From: Limnanthes douglasii subsp. nivea
Taxonomy: Eukaryota > Streptophyta > Magnoliopsida > Brassicales > Limnanthaceae
NCBI GenBank assembly: GCA_036936605.1
Contig: JAUPFV010000005.1
Location: forward strand, 123,374,453 to 123,438,452
Length of the DNA stretch: 64,000 bases
Direction of reading: 5' to 3'
Positions 42,053 through 53,564 of this stretch are shown piece after piece. The first letter of the stretch is position 1; every line of letters starts with the position of its first letter. The notes beneath the pieces were generated by a model, which ran no database searches, was not told the origin of the DNA, and saw nothing but the letters and a program-made list of their open reading frames with translations. The position numbers and the translations under genes are program-made.

Positions 42053-42329
42053 CGTATTTTATGTTTTAATATTATCTCCCGGTTTTTAACCGAACAGGTT
42101 ACCTTGCTAAACTTTGCTCTGTTTCATACTTGCTTAAAGTTAATGGCTAGTGTTTAAAGAGCCCCTATTTATTTTACAAGTATTTAAGATGAGAGTGTTT
42201 AATATCTCCGATGAAAAATGTTAAATGGTCATCATTCCACCAGATCAATCCGATCTGCCAAAGATCCTTAGAAGACTGTAAAGAAACTGTAAATCAAACC
42301 ACTCCGAATATTTTAAGAAGGCATCAAAT

Positions 42330-42335
42330 TTTATT
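42330..42335 (-). terminator. Candidate poly(A) signal after pol, element C
   Basis: AATAAA on the minus strand within the conserved block 42300-42410, at the position equivalent to 9179 in A and 54837 in D. Confidence 0.35.
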
Positions 42336-42475
42336 GAAAAACTCGGACACCTCATTAAAACCTCTTCGCGCCACCAGGGTAGAAAAGAGTATGCCCCCTA
42401 ATATTTACATGGACTTTAAAAAAGTATATATCTACACAACTTTCATTCCAGATATAACCGCATGTGTTCAATATT

Positions 42476-43847
42476 TCAAGGGTGGTTTAAGATTCTTCTA
42501 TCTTTGTCTTGAAGCTTGTATGTCCCAGGCTTAAGTTTTTCGGAGACCTCATAGGTCCCTTCCCAGTTTGGAGCTAGCTTGCTGAACTGCTTCTCCTTAG
42601 TATGTAAAAAGACTTTTCTCAACACTTTGTCCCCTGGTCGAAAATCCCTTCTTTTGATTTTAGAAGCAAATATTCTCCTCATCAAGCCTTGATAATGGGT
42701 GGCTCTAACGACGGCAGCGTCTATTTTGATTTGGTTGACTCTTTTGGGTCTGCAAGTTAAATGGATGTTGGCATCGCGAATGATTGTGCCCCCAAGGGGG
42801 TAGCCGAGTTGGTTGAGTATGGCATTCTTATGACCAAAAGGTCATGAGTTCGAGTCCCTCTACATACGCTTTCTCGGCTGCGCCTGTCACCTTGTGTGGT
42901 TTACCTTCTGGCGTTGGTTTGCAGGCTATCGCATCAGACTGAGGGTTTACCCTGTGCGCACTCATTGCACTCTGAGTAGCGGCTGCGGGTTCCCTCCGAA
43001 AAAAAATGGGTGGCTCTAAGATGAGCTTAACATTTTTTTTCTTCTATTAAGTCCAATTGACTTCTGATTGCCACTTCATTAGCCTGTTCGAAAAAATTGG
43101 GGACTTTGTATAATGGAAGAGTTGCCTCTACAGGAGCAATTGCATCCATCCCATATACCAAGGCAAGAGAAGATTCTTGTGTAGCAGCTCCAGGAGTAGT
43201 CTGGCATGCCCATAATAGCTCTTGTAAATAGCTTGGCCACTTTCCAGTAGCCCCTTCTAAACTCATTTTGAGACCGGACAGAATGGTCATGTTCGCCACT
43301 TCAACTTGAACATTCGCTTGTGGGTGGAAAGGAGAAGAGAAGCAATGTTGAATGCCCCTAGAGGCACAGAAACTATTTATATCCTTGTTATCAAATTGTG
43401 GCCCATTGTCTGTGGTTATCTTTTGTGGAACCCCAAATCTGCAACAAATGTTAGACAGGATAAATTTTATAACAACTTTTGAAGTAGTTCCTGCCATGGG
43501 GGCTGCTTCTATCCACTTGGAAAAATAATCAATGGCTACAATAATAGTTCTGCACCCTCCGGATGCCATCGGTAGAGGCCCTCCTAAATCTAACCCCAAT
43601 GAGCAAAAGGCACTGCCTTAGAAATTGATTCTAGAGGGACAACTGGGATATGAATTTCATTACCATATCTTTGGCATGGGTCGCACTTTTTTACCAATTC
43701 CTTGGCATCTGTCATTATGGATGGCCAATAGTATGCGGCCAACAAAACCTTTCGGGTTAAAGCTCTATAGCCACAGTGTGTCGATCCTTCACTATCATGT
43801 AGTTCGGATAGCATAATTTGGGACTCTTCAATCCCCAAACAACGCAA
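42476..43847 (-). pseudogene. Integrase of element C, interrupted by a SINE
   Basis: 43847-43590: HDSEGSTHCGYRAL and DAKELVKKCDPCQRYGNE, the zinc finger. After a frameshift, 43599-43027: VAIDYFSKWIEAAP (Asp), ITTDNGPQFDN (Asp) and ANVQVEVANMT (Glu, surroundings changed), then the C-terminal AIAPVEATLPLY. The SINE insertion at 42709-43004 separates this from 42685-42476, which has FRPGDKVLRKVFLHTKEK and the terminal YKLQDKDRRIL. Confidence 0.82.
42694..43019 (+). mobile_element. tRNA-derived SINE insertion with 15-bp TSD
   Basis: The insert 42709-43004 (296 bp) is flanked by AATGGGTGGCTCTAA at 42694-42708 and 43005-43019. Polymerase III promoter boxes: A box TAGCCGAGTTGG at 42801 and B box GAGTTCGAGTCCC at 42846, spaced as in tRNA genes. 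It ends in a short A run after CCCTCCG. The A box lies about 90 bp inside the insert. The tRNA-like head normally starts a SINE, so about 85 bp of extra sequence precedes it. SINE family not identified. Confidence 0.85.
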
Positions 43848-43885
43848 GAGAGGTCTACTAAATGACTTCTTGTAAAGGATATCTC

Positions 43886-44640
43886 TTATGATAAAAAACC
43901 ACGAGCTCTATGTTTCATTTTCCTTGCCACAACTTTCGCCGGAGGCAAAACACCATCAGAAATATATTGAAGAAGGGGATATCTCCAGTCTTTGGGTTGA
44001 ACCACTTGTATAGTCAAACGTTCCTCCTCTTCCTTGCCCTGATTGGGCTGTATGGATGGGCATTCTTGCATATGAATCCATGGGTAGGACTTAGAGTATG
44101 CTATGGTTGCTAAGGAGTCTGCTAGTGTGTTCTCCAATCTAGGTATATGCTCATAGCTAACATTTTTAAAGTTAGCTGCCACTTCTTTAAGGATGAACAA
44201 GTATTTAATCAACTGCTCCTTTTTTGCCTCAGATTGACCTTGGGCATGATGGATAAGAAGCTGAGAATCACTCATTAACCTTACTCTTTTAGCCCCACGA
44301 AGAAAGGCTAATTTCATACCAACTATAGCAGCCTCATACTCGGACTCATTGTTAGAAGTCCTAAAAGCAAAGCAGATAGCCTGATATAACTTGTCGTCAT
44401 ACGGAGAGGTTAAACATATCTCAACACCACAACCCATGGTACTTGATCCACCATCTGTCCGGACAACCCATATCTTCTTAGTTTCCTCATCTGCAGTTTG
44501 CTTAGTACTTCTGTCTGAATGGAACTCAACTAGGAAATCAGCAACAGATTGCACTTTGATCGCAGTTCAAGGGGCGAAATCAATATCGTAATCACCCAAT
44601 TATACTGACCACTTGGTCATCCTGCTTGATATGTCTGCCT
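43886..44640 (-). pseudogene. Additional RNase H region of element C
   Basis: 44554-43886 reads SVADFLVEFHSDRS, then VVRTDGGSSTMGCGVEICL (acidic Asp), FRTSNNESEYEAAIVGMKLA (Glu), RLMSDSQLLIHHAQGQ (Asp) and NTLADSLATIAY (Asp): all four RNase H positions are present. It runs into the linker before the integrase. A one-base loss near 44570 separates it from the RT-linked RNase H. Confidence 0.82.
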
Positions 44641-46038
44641 TCTGAAGGACATTTTTTAAGGGAAAAGATGTCCGGACGATAATAGAATGAGACTGAAAAT
44701 AGGGTCTCATTTTTCTGGCTGCTATTACCAAGGATAGTGCTAGTTTTTCAAGCTTTAAGTACCTTTTTCAGCATCCATCAGACTCTTGCTGATGTAGTAA
44801 ACCGGACGAGGATACCTGTCCACCTCTCTCACCAGTACTGCACTTATTGCACATTCAGACGCCGCTAGATATATGTACAGTATTTCTCCATCAACAGGTT
44901 TGTAAAGAGTTTTGGGGGAAGATAGATGCTTTTTTATTTCGTTAAACGCCTAGTCGCACTGTGGAGATCATTTAAAGTCTTTAGCACCCTTTAAAGTCTG
45001 GAAAAATGAGGCACACCTATCCAAAGACCTTGAGATAAAACAATTTAAAGCAACTAACCTTCCTGTCAACCTTTGCACTTCTTTAATATTCCGAGGAGGA
45101 TCCATTTGTAATAAGGCATCAAGCTGGTCTTGATCAGGCTGTATCCCTTTCTCACTTATCACATACCCCAAAAACTTTCCGGACTGCACTCCAAAGATAC
45201 ATTTTTCTAGATTCAACGTCAAATTAACCTTTGCTAAGTTGGCAAAAGTTTCTTGAAGATTTGTTAGGTGCAACTCTTCTTCCACGCTTTTTACTATCAT
45301 GTCATCAATATATACTTCCATATTTCTCCCAATCTCATCAGCAAACGCTTTGTTCACCAACCTTTGATAGGTAGCCCCAGCATTCTTCAACCCAAAAGGC
45401 ATCACCTTGTAACAATGGAGGCCCCTATCCGTAACAAAAGTAGTGTGTTCCTGGTCCTTCGGATCCATCTGTATCTGGTTATAACCGGAGAAGGCATCCA
45501 TGAAGGAAAATAAATTGTTCCCAGATGTGGTGTCTACCAACTGATCTATCCGGGGGACTGGATAAAGATCTTTTGGGCAAGCTCTGTTGAGGTTAGTAAA
45601 TTCGATACACATACGTCATTTCCCATTCTTTTTCTTTACTAACACTAGATTGGTTGTCCATAAAGGATATTGAGACTCCTTTATGTGCCCCATCTTGGTA
45701 AGCCGGTGAACCTCTTGAACTATAACATCAGCTTTTTCTTTAGAGAAATCTTTTTTTCTTTGTACAACAGGTGCGACATCTCTTCGAATGGATAGTTGGT
45801 GTGATATAACATTCGCAGGTACTCCGGTTACATCAGCATTATACCAAGCAAATACATGTTGGTGGTTTGCCAAAAAGGACAACACTTTTTTCTTCAATTC
45901 TGGTGCCATCTTGGAGCCAATTTTAACATTTCTTCCTTCAGCCAGAGAGTGGGTTTCAACTTCTTCAATTTGTATCAAAACACCATGGGTCCCTCTGGGT
46001 TCATCAATTTCACCCTCACCCCCAGAGGGCCCCAACAA
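44641..46038 (-). pseudogene. Reverse transcriptase and first RNase H of element C
   Basis: 46038-45616 gives the N-terminal linker (IGSKMAPELKKKVLSFLANH, IRRDVAPVVQRK, MGHIKESQYPLW). 45612-44968 gives MCIEFTNLNRACPKDLYPV, FSFMDAFSGYNQIQMDPKD, MPFGLKNAGATYQRLVNKAF, VYIDDMIVK (catalytic) and FLGYVISEKGIQPD. The first RNase H (44965-44650) is frameshifted. The two RT parts are separated only by a stop at 45613-45615. Confidence 0.85.
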
Positions 46039-46769
46039 CTGCTAACATTTGTTTATCCGGAATGCCCCCTGAGTTTTAGGGGTAAGAGTAGTTGCATAAC
46101 ATTCCCTTGCTATTTTTTTACTACTCCGTACAACTCCCACTTGTCCTTGAACTGCATATTTTAAACATTGGTGAACTGTTGAAGCCACAGCATGCATCTT
46201 AGAGAGCCAGGATCTCCCAAAGATCGCATTATAACACGTGGGACAATCTACTACAACGAAACATATCTGACCATCTTCTTGAAAGGGCCCTTGCCCAACA
46301 AAACCTTCTCCTCAAACTCTCCGACCACATCCGCGGAACTTCCTGTGAAGCCCACAATGAACCTGTTCGACCGCTGAATTACTACTGGATTCTTCATCTG
46401 TTTATAGGAACTTAAAAAGAGAATGTTGGATGAGCTGCCAGTGTCAACCAAAATTCGCCTGATGTCATTGCCCCCAATCAATGCTCATATCACCAAAGCA
46501 TCCCCATGAGGACCAGGTATGCCCCTTAAGTCATCTTCATCACAAACAATAAAGGGAAAAGGAATTTTGGACTGATGGGAGGAGCCAGAGTGTGAACATG
46601 CATCTTCCTTGAAGAAGGAGTCGGTGCAGTCATTGTGTCTCCCCCAAATATAGTGAGTGACTCAAAAAAGCTTATGAGTCCAGACACTGTGTTAGTATGT
46701 TCTGTTATAACACCCACTATATTTCAGGCTGGATCAGGATCCAAATACTCTGATTCTACATCAAATCTT
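46039..46769 (-). pseudogene. Protease region of element C
   Basis: Contains a gag-end segment (VITEHTNTVSGLISFFESL, 46717-46526) and, after a short deletion, RRILVDTGSSSNILFLSSYK (DTG active site, 46480-46410) with the flap to about 46251. A frame change near 46260 precedes the TCYNAIFGRSW end. Confidence 0.78.
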
Positions 46770-48346
46770 TCAAAGATTACCATGGCCCCGTCCGGAGCCG
46801 ATGTCCCTGCATTGTTCGTTTTTAGTCCGATGAGCATTGTCAGGCTTATTCCCACTTCTTCTCTTGACATAAGCTCCTAATTTTCCTCTTTCAATCAGAT
46901 TCTGCACCTCTTGTTTCAAAGTGATGCAATCTTCTATGTTATGGCCAATATCATGATGATATTGGCAAAAACAAGTATTACGACTTTCCCTAAGAGATTG
47001 AAGCGCTGCCGGCTTCCTAAAATGTACCTCATCTTTTGTTTTGTCATAGATGGTTGCCACATTCTCTTTCAATTCAGCAAACCACACTGGTTGGACCCAA
47101 TGTCCTCGTTTATTTCTAGATTGTTGGTGCTGAGCTAGAGCTGGGTGAGATTGAGTATGCTTGGCCCTGTTAGGACCCTGTCTGGCTTCCTTGGCCTTGT
47201 ATCCAGACTGGTTCTGGTTTGGTGCAGCTGGAGCAGACCTCACTTGCATGTGCACCCTAGTCTTTTTCGTTTCATCTACATTGATTTGATTTCCTACCTG
47301 CTTTAGTAAACCACCCCAAGTCATGGCCTTCTTTCTGGTTACCGAATCGGCCAGATTCCCAAGGTTTAAACCTTGTCTCAAAGAAACTATTGATACCTGC
47401 TCAAAGCAATCAGCTAACCCATTCTTTGTATTCACAAACCGGCTTATATAGTCTTTTAGTGATTCATTTGGCTCTTGGGAACAATGGATAATAGTGTCTT
47501 CATTGCCCTTCACTTCCTTACTTCTAACAAACTGCCTCCGGAAGGCCACCCAAAACGTGTCAAAGTTTCTGATGCAACCCTGTGGTAGCCTATTGTACCA
47601 TTTCAAAGCACTCCCCGTAAAATATTGAGAGAAGGCTCTACAGAGAAATTTTTCATCATCATCAAAATTCATCATAAACATTTTAAACTGTTCCAGATGA
47701 TTGTCCGGATCCTTGCTCCCATCATACTTTTCCATCTTAGTACTGTCAAACCTCTTAGGAAGGTTTCCGGATAGTATCTTGGATGACAATAGGGATTGTA
47801 TCCAATTTCGGCCACGACTAAAGACACTGTCTTCATTGGGTGTTGCAAAGATACCTGGCTCATCATGGAAAGCGAAGGGATCCATCAGCAGCCCTGAGAC
47901 GACCCTTTTCCCATATGCCTTTTTAACCTCCCATGCCTGTCCCTCTTTCTTGAGTATTTTTTAACCAACTTTTGCTTCTTCTTGGATCTTCCCTCATCAC
48001 TGCTGGATGACAAGGACTCCTCAAGTCCATCCTCATTCGAAGAGCTACTAGAGGACTCAGATTCTGAGCTCTCCACCAGTTTAGACCGGCGAGATTTCTT
48101 GGAGCTTACATGGGTCTTTTTAGTACTCACGTGGGTCCTAGTTGATGGGTCATTCTCCCTCGGATTGTCAGTATGGTGAATGGCTCACACTTTCGACTTT
48201 TCTTTCAAGCCTAACTCCTCCTTTTTAGCAGCTCTCAACGCTTCTATTTCAAATTTCAACATGTCTCGCTCTTTGATCGTGTACTTATCGTTCTCACCCA
48301 CCACTTCTACCAAAGGTGGTGGCACTGCTTGCTCATCCGGATTCAT
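46770..48346 (-). pseudogene. gag of element C, nearly intact
   Basis: ATG at 48346 (MNPDEQAVPPPLVEVV) with a predicted helical stretch, TGA at 48182, then a Ser/Glu-rich and basic region (48130-47885) and an open frame 47885-46770. The latter starts MDPFAFHDEPGIFATPNEDS and contains the gag domain (YDGSKDPDNHLEQFKMFMMN, FCRAFSQYFTGSALKWYNRL-like) and a zinc-knuckle-like CFCQYHHDIGHNIEDC (C-x-C..H..C). Encodes the particle shell. One stop and a frame change at 47885 are the only visible breaks. Confidence 0.85.
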
Positions 48347-48417
48347 CCGAACTGCTTTTTCTTGCGGATTTGAATGCTAGATTCAAGAACTTTCTTCTCC
48401 CACTATGGTCGTAAATT

Positions 48418-48794
48418 TGGTAATGATTATTTTGAACTGAGGGTAATTTCGTCAGGTGTTTAAGAGAGTTTCAAAGGTATTAAATGTTTGGGTGTTTTGT
48501 AGTGAGAGATTTAAACTGCCTGGTTAGCTTAAATGTTCATTACCCTCATTAATGAAAGTGGTTGGGTATTCATACACTTAATTATGGACCCATGGGCTTT
48601 CGGGTCAATTTGTGAAACCGGGTCGAGTTTAAAGACCCATTAGTTCTTAAGTAGATTAGCACCTAGCTTAGTCAAAAGGTGTTTAGTGTTTTAATACTTT
48701 TGTTCTGTCCGGATAGTTCAGTGGGCAGTTATTGTCCGAATTACCCATGACCGATTTTCTCAGAGAGTGGTGGTGAATAAATCCGGACTCATCA
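48418..48794 (-). repeat. 5' LTR of element C (377 bp)
   Basis: Element-sense start TGATGAGTCCGG at 48794, end CATTACCA at 48418. TATA-like GTATGAATACC near 48570 (weaker than GTATAAATACC in D). The sequence following the LTR (AATTTACGACCATAGTGGG) shows no primer site that I can assign. Confidence 0.88.
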
Positions 48795-49186
48795 CTTACC
48801 TATAACATAACTTTTCCTAACCTTAGCTCGAGTGTACATACTCACATTCACCCTTTTGTTAACAAGAAAATGACTTAATATTATCTCATAAGTTAAATTG
48901 ACCCCCCTCCCCCCAACTTTGATATGCATATGTTGAATGATAATACTAGCCAAATTAATTATTTCCTCCTTTTTTTAACACAGTAGCAGTTAAAAATGTT
49001 TGAATATAAGATAGTTGTGAATCATTGTTAGTAGTATGAATAAAACAATTATTAACCAATCATTACCCCATCTCATATGAGGAAGAGAAAGCGACGATAA
49101 TTTTTCACCACTATATAATTGTTCAAATAGAAGGAAAAAATCATCTTTAAAGTCAGTTTTGAAAACCTATAGGCAATACCATTAAG
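48795..49186. other. Spacer between elements C and D, no gene seen
   Basis: AT-rich apart from a C-rich run (ACCCCCCTCCCCCC at 48901). It separates the two head-to-head elements. Homology of D to the C leader begins near 49187. Confidence 0.6.
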
Positions 49187-49211
49187 GGGTGCTAAAAGAT
49201 TAGAGATGGGC

Positions 49212-50720
49212 TCGAAATAAAAATCAAAAGTGTCAGTTATTCACCACACTGACAACCCAAGGGAGCATGACCCATCAGCAAATACCCATGTGAGTACTAA
49301 AAAGACTTATGCTAGCTCTAAGAACTCTCACCGCTCTAAACCGGTGGAGATCTCAGATTCAGATTCAGAATCTTCTAGTAGCTCCTCGAATGAAGATAGA
49401 GTTGAGGAGTCCCTGTCATCCAGCAGTGATGAAGGCAGGTCTAAAAAGAAGCAAAATTTGGTCAAAAATTATTCAAGAAAGAGTGACAGGCATGGAAGGT
49501 TGAAAAGGCATCTAGGTAAAGGGTCATCTCATAGCCACAGCCATGGTCGGAGACATATAGACCAGCTGTTGATGGATTCTTTCGCTTTCCATGATGAACC
49601 AGGTATTTTTGCAACTCCCAATCAAGATACTGTGTTTAGTCGTGGCCGGAATTGGAGACAATCTCCATTGTCTTCCAAGATACTGTCCGGAAACCTTCCT
49701 AAGAGGTTTGTTACTAAGATGATAAAAATATGATGGGAGCAAAGATCCAGATAATCATCTAGAGCAGTTTAAAAACTTTATGATGAACTTTGACGATGAT
49801 GATAAGTTGCTTTGTACAACATTCTCTCAATCTTTTACGGGGAGTGCTCTGAAATGGTATAATAGCCTGCCACAGGGCTGCATCAAAAATTTTGATACCT
49901 TTTGGGTGGCCTTCCGGAGTCAGTTTATTGGAAGTAAGGAGGTGAAGGGAAATGGATATACTATTATCCATTGTGCCCAAGAACCAAATGAATCATTGAA
50001 AGAATATATAAGTCGCTTTGTGAACACCAAGAATGGATTAGCTGATTGCTTTGAACAAGTAGCAATAGCTTCTCTAAGACAGGGTCTGAACCCTAGCAAA
50101 TTGGTCGATTCGGTAACCAGGAAAAAGGTCATGACGTGGGGCGGTTTACTGAATCAGGTGGGAAAGCAAATCAATATGGATGAAACGAAGAAGAATAGGG
50201 TGCACAGGCAAGTGAGATTGGCCCCACGTGCACCAAACCAGAACCAGAATCAGTCCGGGTACAAGGCCAAGGAAACCGGACACGGTCCCAACAGGGCCAA
50301 GGCTCAATCTCACCCAGCACCAGCTCAGAGCCAGCAATCCAGAAATAAGTGGGGGCCTTGGTTCCAACCGGGTAGTTTGCTGAATTGAAAGAAAATATGG
50401 CAACCATCTATGACAAAACAAAAGACGAAGTACATTTTAGGAATCCGGCTGCACTTCAATCTCCCAGGGAAAGTCGTAATACTTGTTTCTGTCAATATCA
50501 TCATGATATTGGCCATAACACAGAAGATTGCATCTCTTTGAAACAAGAGGTGCAAAATTTTATTGAAAGAGGAAAATTGGGTGCTTATGTCAAAAGAAGA
50601 AGTGGGAATAGGCCTGATAATGCTCATCGGATCGGCCCAACAAATAATGCAGGGACGTCAGCTCCGGACAGGGCCATGGTAATTATTGAAAGATTCGATG
50701 TGGAATCACAGTATTTAGAT
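49212..50720 (+). pseudogene. gag of element D
   Basis: 49230-49733 holds the Ser/Glu-rich and basic parts and MDSFAFHDEPGIFATPNQDT. A frameshift near 49735 leads to 49780-50388 (FDDDDKLLCTTFSQSFTG, ISRFVNTKNGLADCFEQV, MTWGGLLNQVGKQI), and a stop near 50387 to the frame 50385-51338, which includes the finger CFCQYHHDIGHNTEDC. The N-terminal part present in C before 49212 is missing. Confidence 0.83.
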
Positions 50721-51338
50721 CCTGATCCAGCCCGGAATAAGGTGGGCGTTATCACAGAACACACCAAGTTGGTGTCCGGGCTCATAAGCTTTTTTGAGTT
50801 ACTTACCATATTTGGGGAGGACACCATAACTGCAACAACTAATTCTTCAAGGAAGAGGCATGTTCATACCATGGCTACTCAGTTGGAAGGAGGCATGACC
50901 TCTTATCAATTGCAAATTTCTTTTCCCTTCATTGTTTTTTATGAAGATGATTTGAGAGACATAGTTGGTCCCCATGAAGATGTTGTGCTGATAGGAGCAT
51001 CCATTGGGGGCAATGACATTAGACGAATTTTGGTGGACACTGGCATCTTAGCCAATATTCTCTTTCTAACTTCCTACAAACAAATGAAGAATCCAGCAGT
51101 AATTCAACATTCGAACAGGTCTATTGTGGGTTTCACTGTAAGCTCTGAGGATGTAATAGGGGAGTTGGAGGAGGAGGTTTTGTTGGGAAAAGGCCCTTTT
51201 AAAAAGATGGTCAGAGTACTTTTTGTTGTGGTGGATTGTCCTACATACTACAATGCCATTTTGGGAAGGTCTTGGCTCTCCAGAATGCATGTTGTGGCTT
51301 CAACAGTTCACCAATGTTTAAAATACATTGTGCAATGA
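50721..51338 (+). pseudogene. Protease region of element D
   Basis: Open in one frame with the gag end: VITEHTKLVSGLISFFELL, FPFIVFYEDDLRDIVGPHED, RRILVDTGILANILF (DTG site) and PTYYNAILGRSWLSRMHVVA. After QCLKYIVQ a stop at 51336 is followed by the non-coding-looking linker 51340-51530, which is open in C. Confidence 0.82.
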
Positions 51339-51535
51339 CAAGTGGGAGTTATCCGGAGTAGTCAGAAGATAGCAAGGAAATGTTATGCAACAGCACTGGC
51401 TCCTAGAACTTTGGGGGCAGTTCGGATCAGTGAAGATTAGCAGTTGGAGGGACCCTCTAGGGAAGAGGGTAAAATTGATGACCCAGAGAGACCCCTTATG
51501 TTTTAATACCAATTGAAGAGGTTGAAACTCACTCT

Positions 51536-52960
51536 TTGGCCGATGGAAGAAGTGTCAAGATCGGATCTAAGATGACATCAGAACTAAAAAGCAAAGTGTT
51601 ATCTTTTTTAACAAACCATCAGCATGTTTTTGTTTGGTGCAATGCTGATGTAACCGGAGTACTAACAGATGTTATATCACACCAGCTATCCATCCGAAAG
51701 GATGTTGCACCCGTTGTACAGAAGAGAAGAGCTTTTTCTAAGGAGAAAGCTGATGTCGTAGTTCAAGAGGTTGACCAGTATACTAAGATGGGGCACATAA
51801 AGGAATCTCAGTACCCTTTTATGGACAGCCAATCCAGTATTAGTGAAAAAGAAAAACGGGAAATGGCGTATGTGCATCGACTTTACTGACCTTAATAGGG
51901 CTTGCCCAAAAGACCTATATCCAGTCTCCCGGATTGATCAGTTAGTGGACTCCACATCTGGGAACAAGTTGTTGTCCTTCATGGATGCCTTCTCCAGTTA
52001 TAATCAGATTCAAGTAGATCTGAAGGACCAAGAACACACTACTTTTGTTACTGATAGGGGCCTTCATTATTACAAGGTGATGCCTTTTGGGTTAAAGAAG
52101 GTTGGGGCTACTTATCAGAGGTTGGTGAACAAAGCATTTGCTAATCAGATTGGAAGAAATATGGAAGTCTACATTGATGACATGATGGTAAAGAGTGTGG
52201 AAGAAGAGTTACACTTGGCAGATCTGCAAGAGACTTTTGTCAACTTGGTAAAAGTTAATTTAAAGTTGAATCCAGAAAAGTGTGTTTTCAAAGTGTAGTC
52301 CCGAAAGTTTTTGGGGTATGTGATAAGTGAGAAAGGGATACAGCCTGATCCAGACCAACTTAATGCTTTACCTGCAGATGGATCCTCCTCGGAATATTAA
52401 AGAAGTACAAAGATTGACCGAGAGGTTAGCTGCTCTAAACCGTTTTATCTCAAGGTCTTCGGATAGGTGTGCCCCATTTTTCCAAACTTTAAAGGGTGCC
52501 AAAGAATTCAACTGGTCTCCAGAGTGCGATTAGGCCTTTGATGAAATAAAAAATCATTTATCCTCTCCTAAAACTCTGTTTAAACCTATTGATGGAGAAA
52601 CGTTGTATATATATTTAGCAGTCTCCGAATGTGCCATAAGTGCGGTGCTAGTAAGAGAGGTGGACACTTATCCTCGGCTAGTGTACTACATCAGCAAAAG
52701 CCTGATGGGTGCTGAAAAAAGGTATTTAAAACTTGAAAAGGTAGCACTGGCATTAGTAATTGCTGCTAGAAAGATGAGGCCCTACTTTCAGTCTCATTTT
52801 ATTGTCGTCCGGACATCTTTTCCCTTGAAAAATGTTCTTCAAAAGGCAGACATATCAAGCAGAATGACCAAATGGTCAGTAGAATTGGGAGACTATGACA
52901 TTGGTTTTGCTCCTCGAACTGCAATCAAGGCTCAGTCTGTTGTTGATTTCCTGATTGAGT
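51536..52960 (+). pseudogene. Reverse transcriptase and first RNase H of element D
   Basis: 51536-51889 N-terminal part, frameshift near 51845, then 51843-52298 with MCIDFTDLNRACPKDLYPV, MPFGLKKVGATYQRLVNKAF and MEVYIDDMMVKSVEE (catalytic). A stop follows FKV at 52298, and a frameshift lies near 52370. 52603-53133 holds the first RNase H (IYLAVSECAISAVLVRE, where the usual Asp motif is weak; RYLKLEKVALALVIAARK). Confidence 0.83.
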
Positions 52961-53560
52961 TCCATTTGGACAGGAGTACTAAACAAGCTACAGGTGAAAA
53001 GACTAAGAAGTTATGGGTTGTTTGGATTGATGGTGGATCAAGTACTATGGGTTATGGTGTTGGGATATGTTTAACCTCTTCGTACGGCGACAAGCTATAT
53101 CAGGGCTATATGTTTTACTTTCAGGGCCTCTAACAATGAGTTTGAATATGAAGCTGCTATAGCTGGTTTGAAGTTAGCCCTGATTTGTGGAGCCAAAAGG
53201 GTCAGGTTAATGATTGATTCTCAGCTTCTTATCCATCATGCCCAAGGTCAATCTGAGGCCAAGAAGGAGCAGTTAATTAAATATTTTTCATTCTTAAAGA
53301 GGTGGCAGTTAACTACAAAGAAATCAGCTACGAGCACATACCCAGAACATAGAATACACTAGCAGACTCCTTGGCAACCATAGCATACTCTGAGTCCTAC
53401 CCATGGATTCATGTGCAGGAGTGCTCATCCATTCAACTCAATCAGAGCAAGGAAGAGGAGGAAAGTTTAAATATACAAGTGGGTCAACCTAAAGACTGGA
53501 GGTATCCTCTTCTTCAATACATTTCAGATGGCATTTTGCCTGCGGAAAAGCAGTAGCAAG
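52961..53560 (+). pseudogene. Additional RNase H of element D
   Basis: WVVWIDGGSSTMGYGVGICL (Asp) lies in the frame ending at 53133. NEFEYEAAIAGLKLALICGA (Glu), RLMIDSQLLIHHAQGQ (Asp) and LADSLATIAYSESY (Asp) follow in other frames after breaks near 53110 and 53350. Matches C residue by residue otherwise. Confidence 0.78.
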
Positions 53561-53564
53561 AAAA

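Larger units (their letters stand above)
38575..48794 (-). mobile_element. Element C: Tat-lineage Ty3/gypsy, minus strand, 3' LTR lost
   Basis: From high to low coordinates: 5' LTR, leader, gag, protease, RT, RNase H, extra RNase H, integrase (with SINE), then a plus-strand aORF with its promoter. The polypurine tract and 3' LTR are replaced by element E debris at about 38574. It belongs to the same family as A and D and lies head to head with D across a spacer of about 390 bp. Confidence 0.88.

Noticed and set aside
42796..42862. tRNA gene
   Set aside because: A and B boxes are present, but the sequence does not fold into a complete cloverleaf with matching acceptor arms, and it lies inside an insert with a 15-bp TSD and A-rich end. 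It is a SINE.
48380..48417. Primer-binding site of element C
   Set aside because: TGGGAGAAG occurs 15 bp after the LTR, but I cannot match it to a plant tRNA 3' end.
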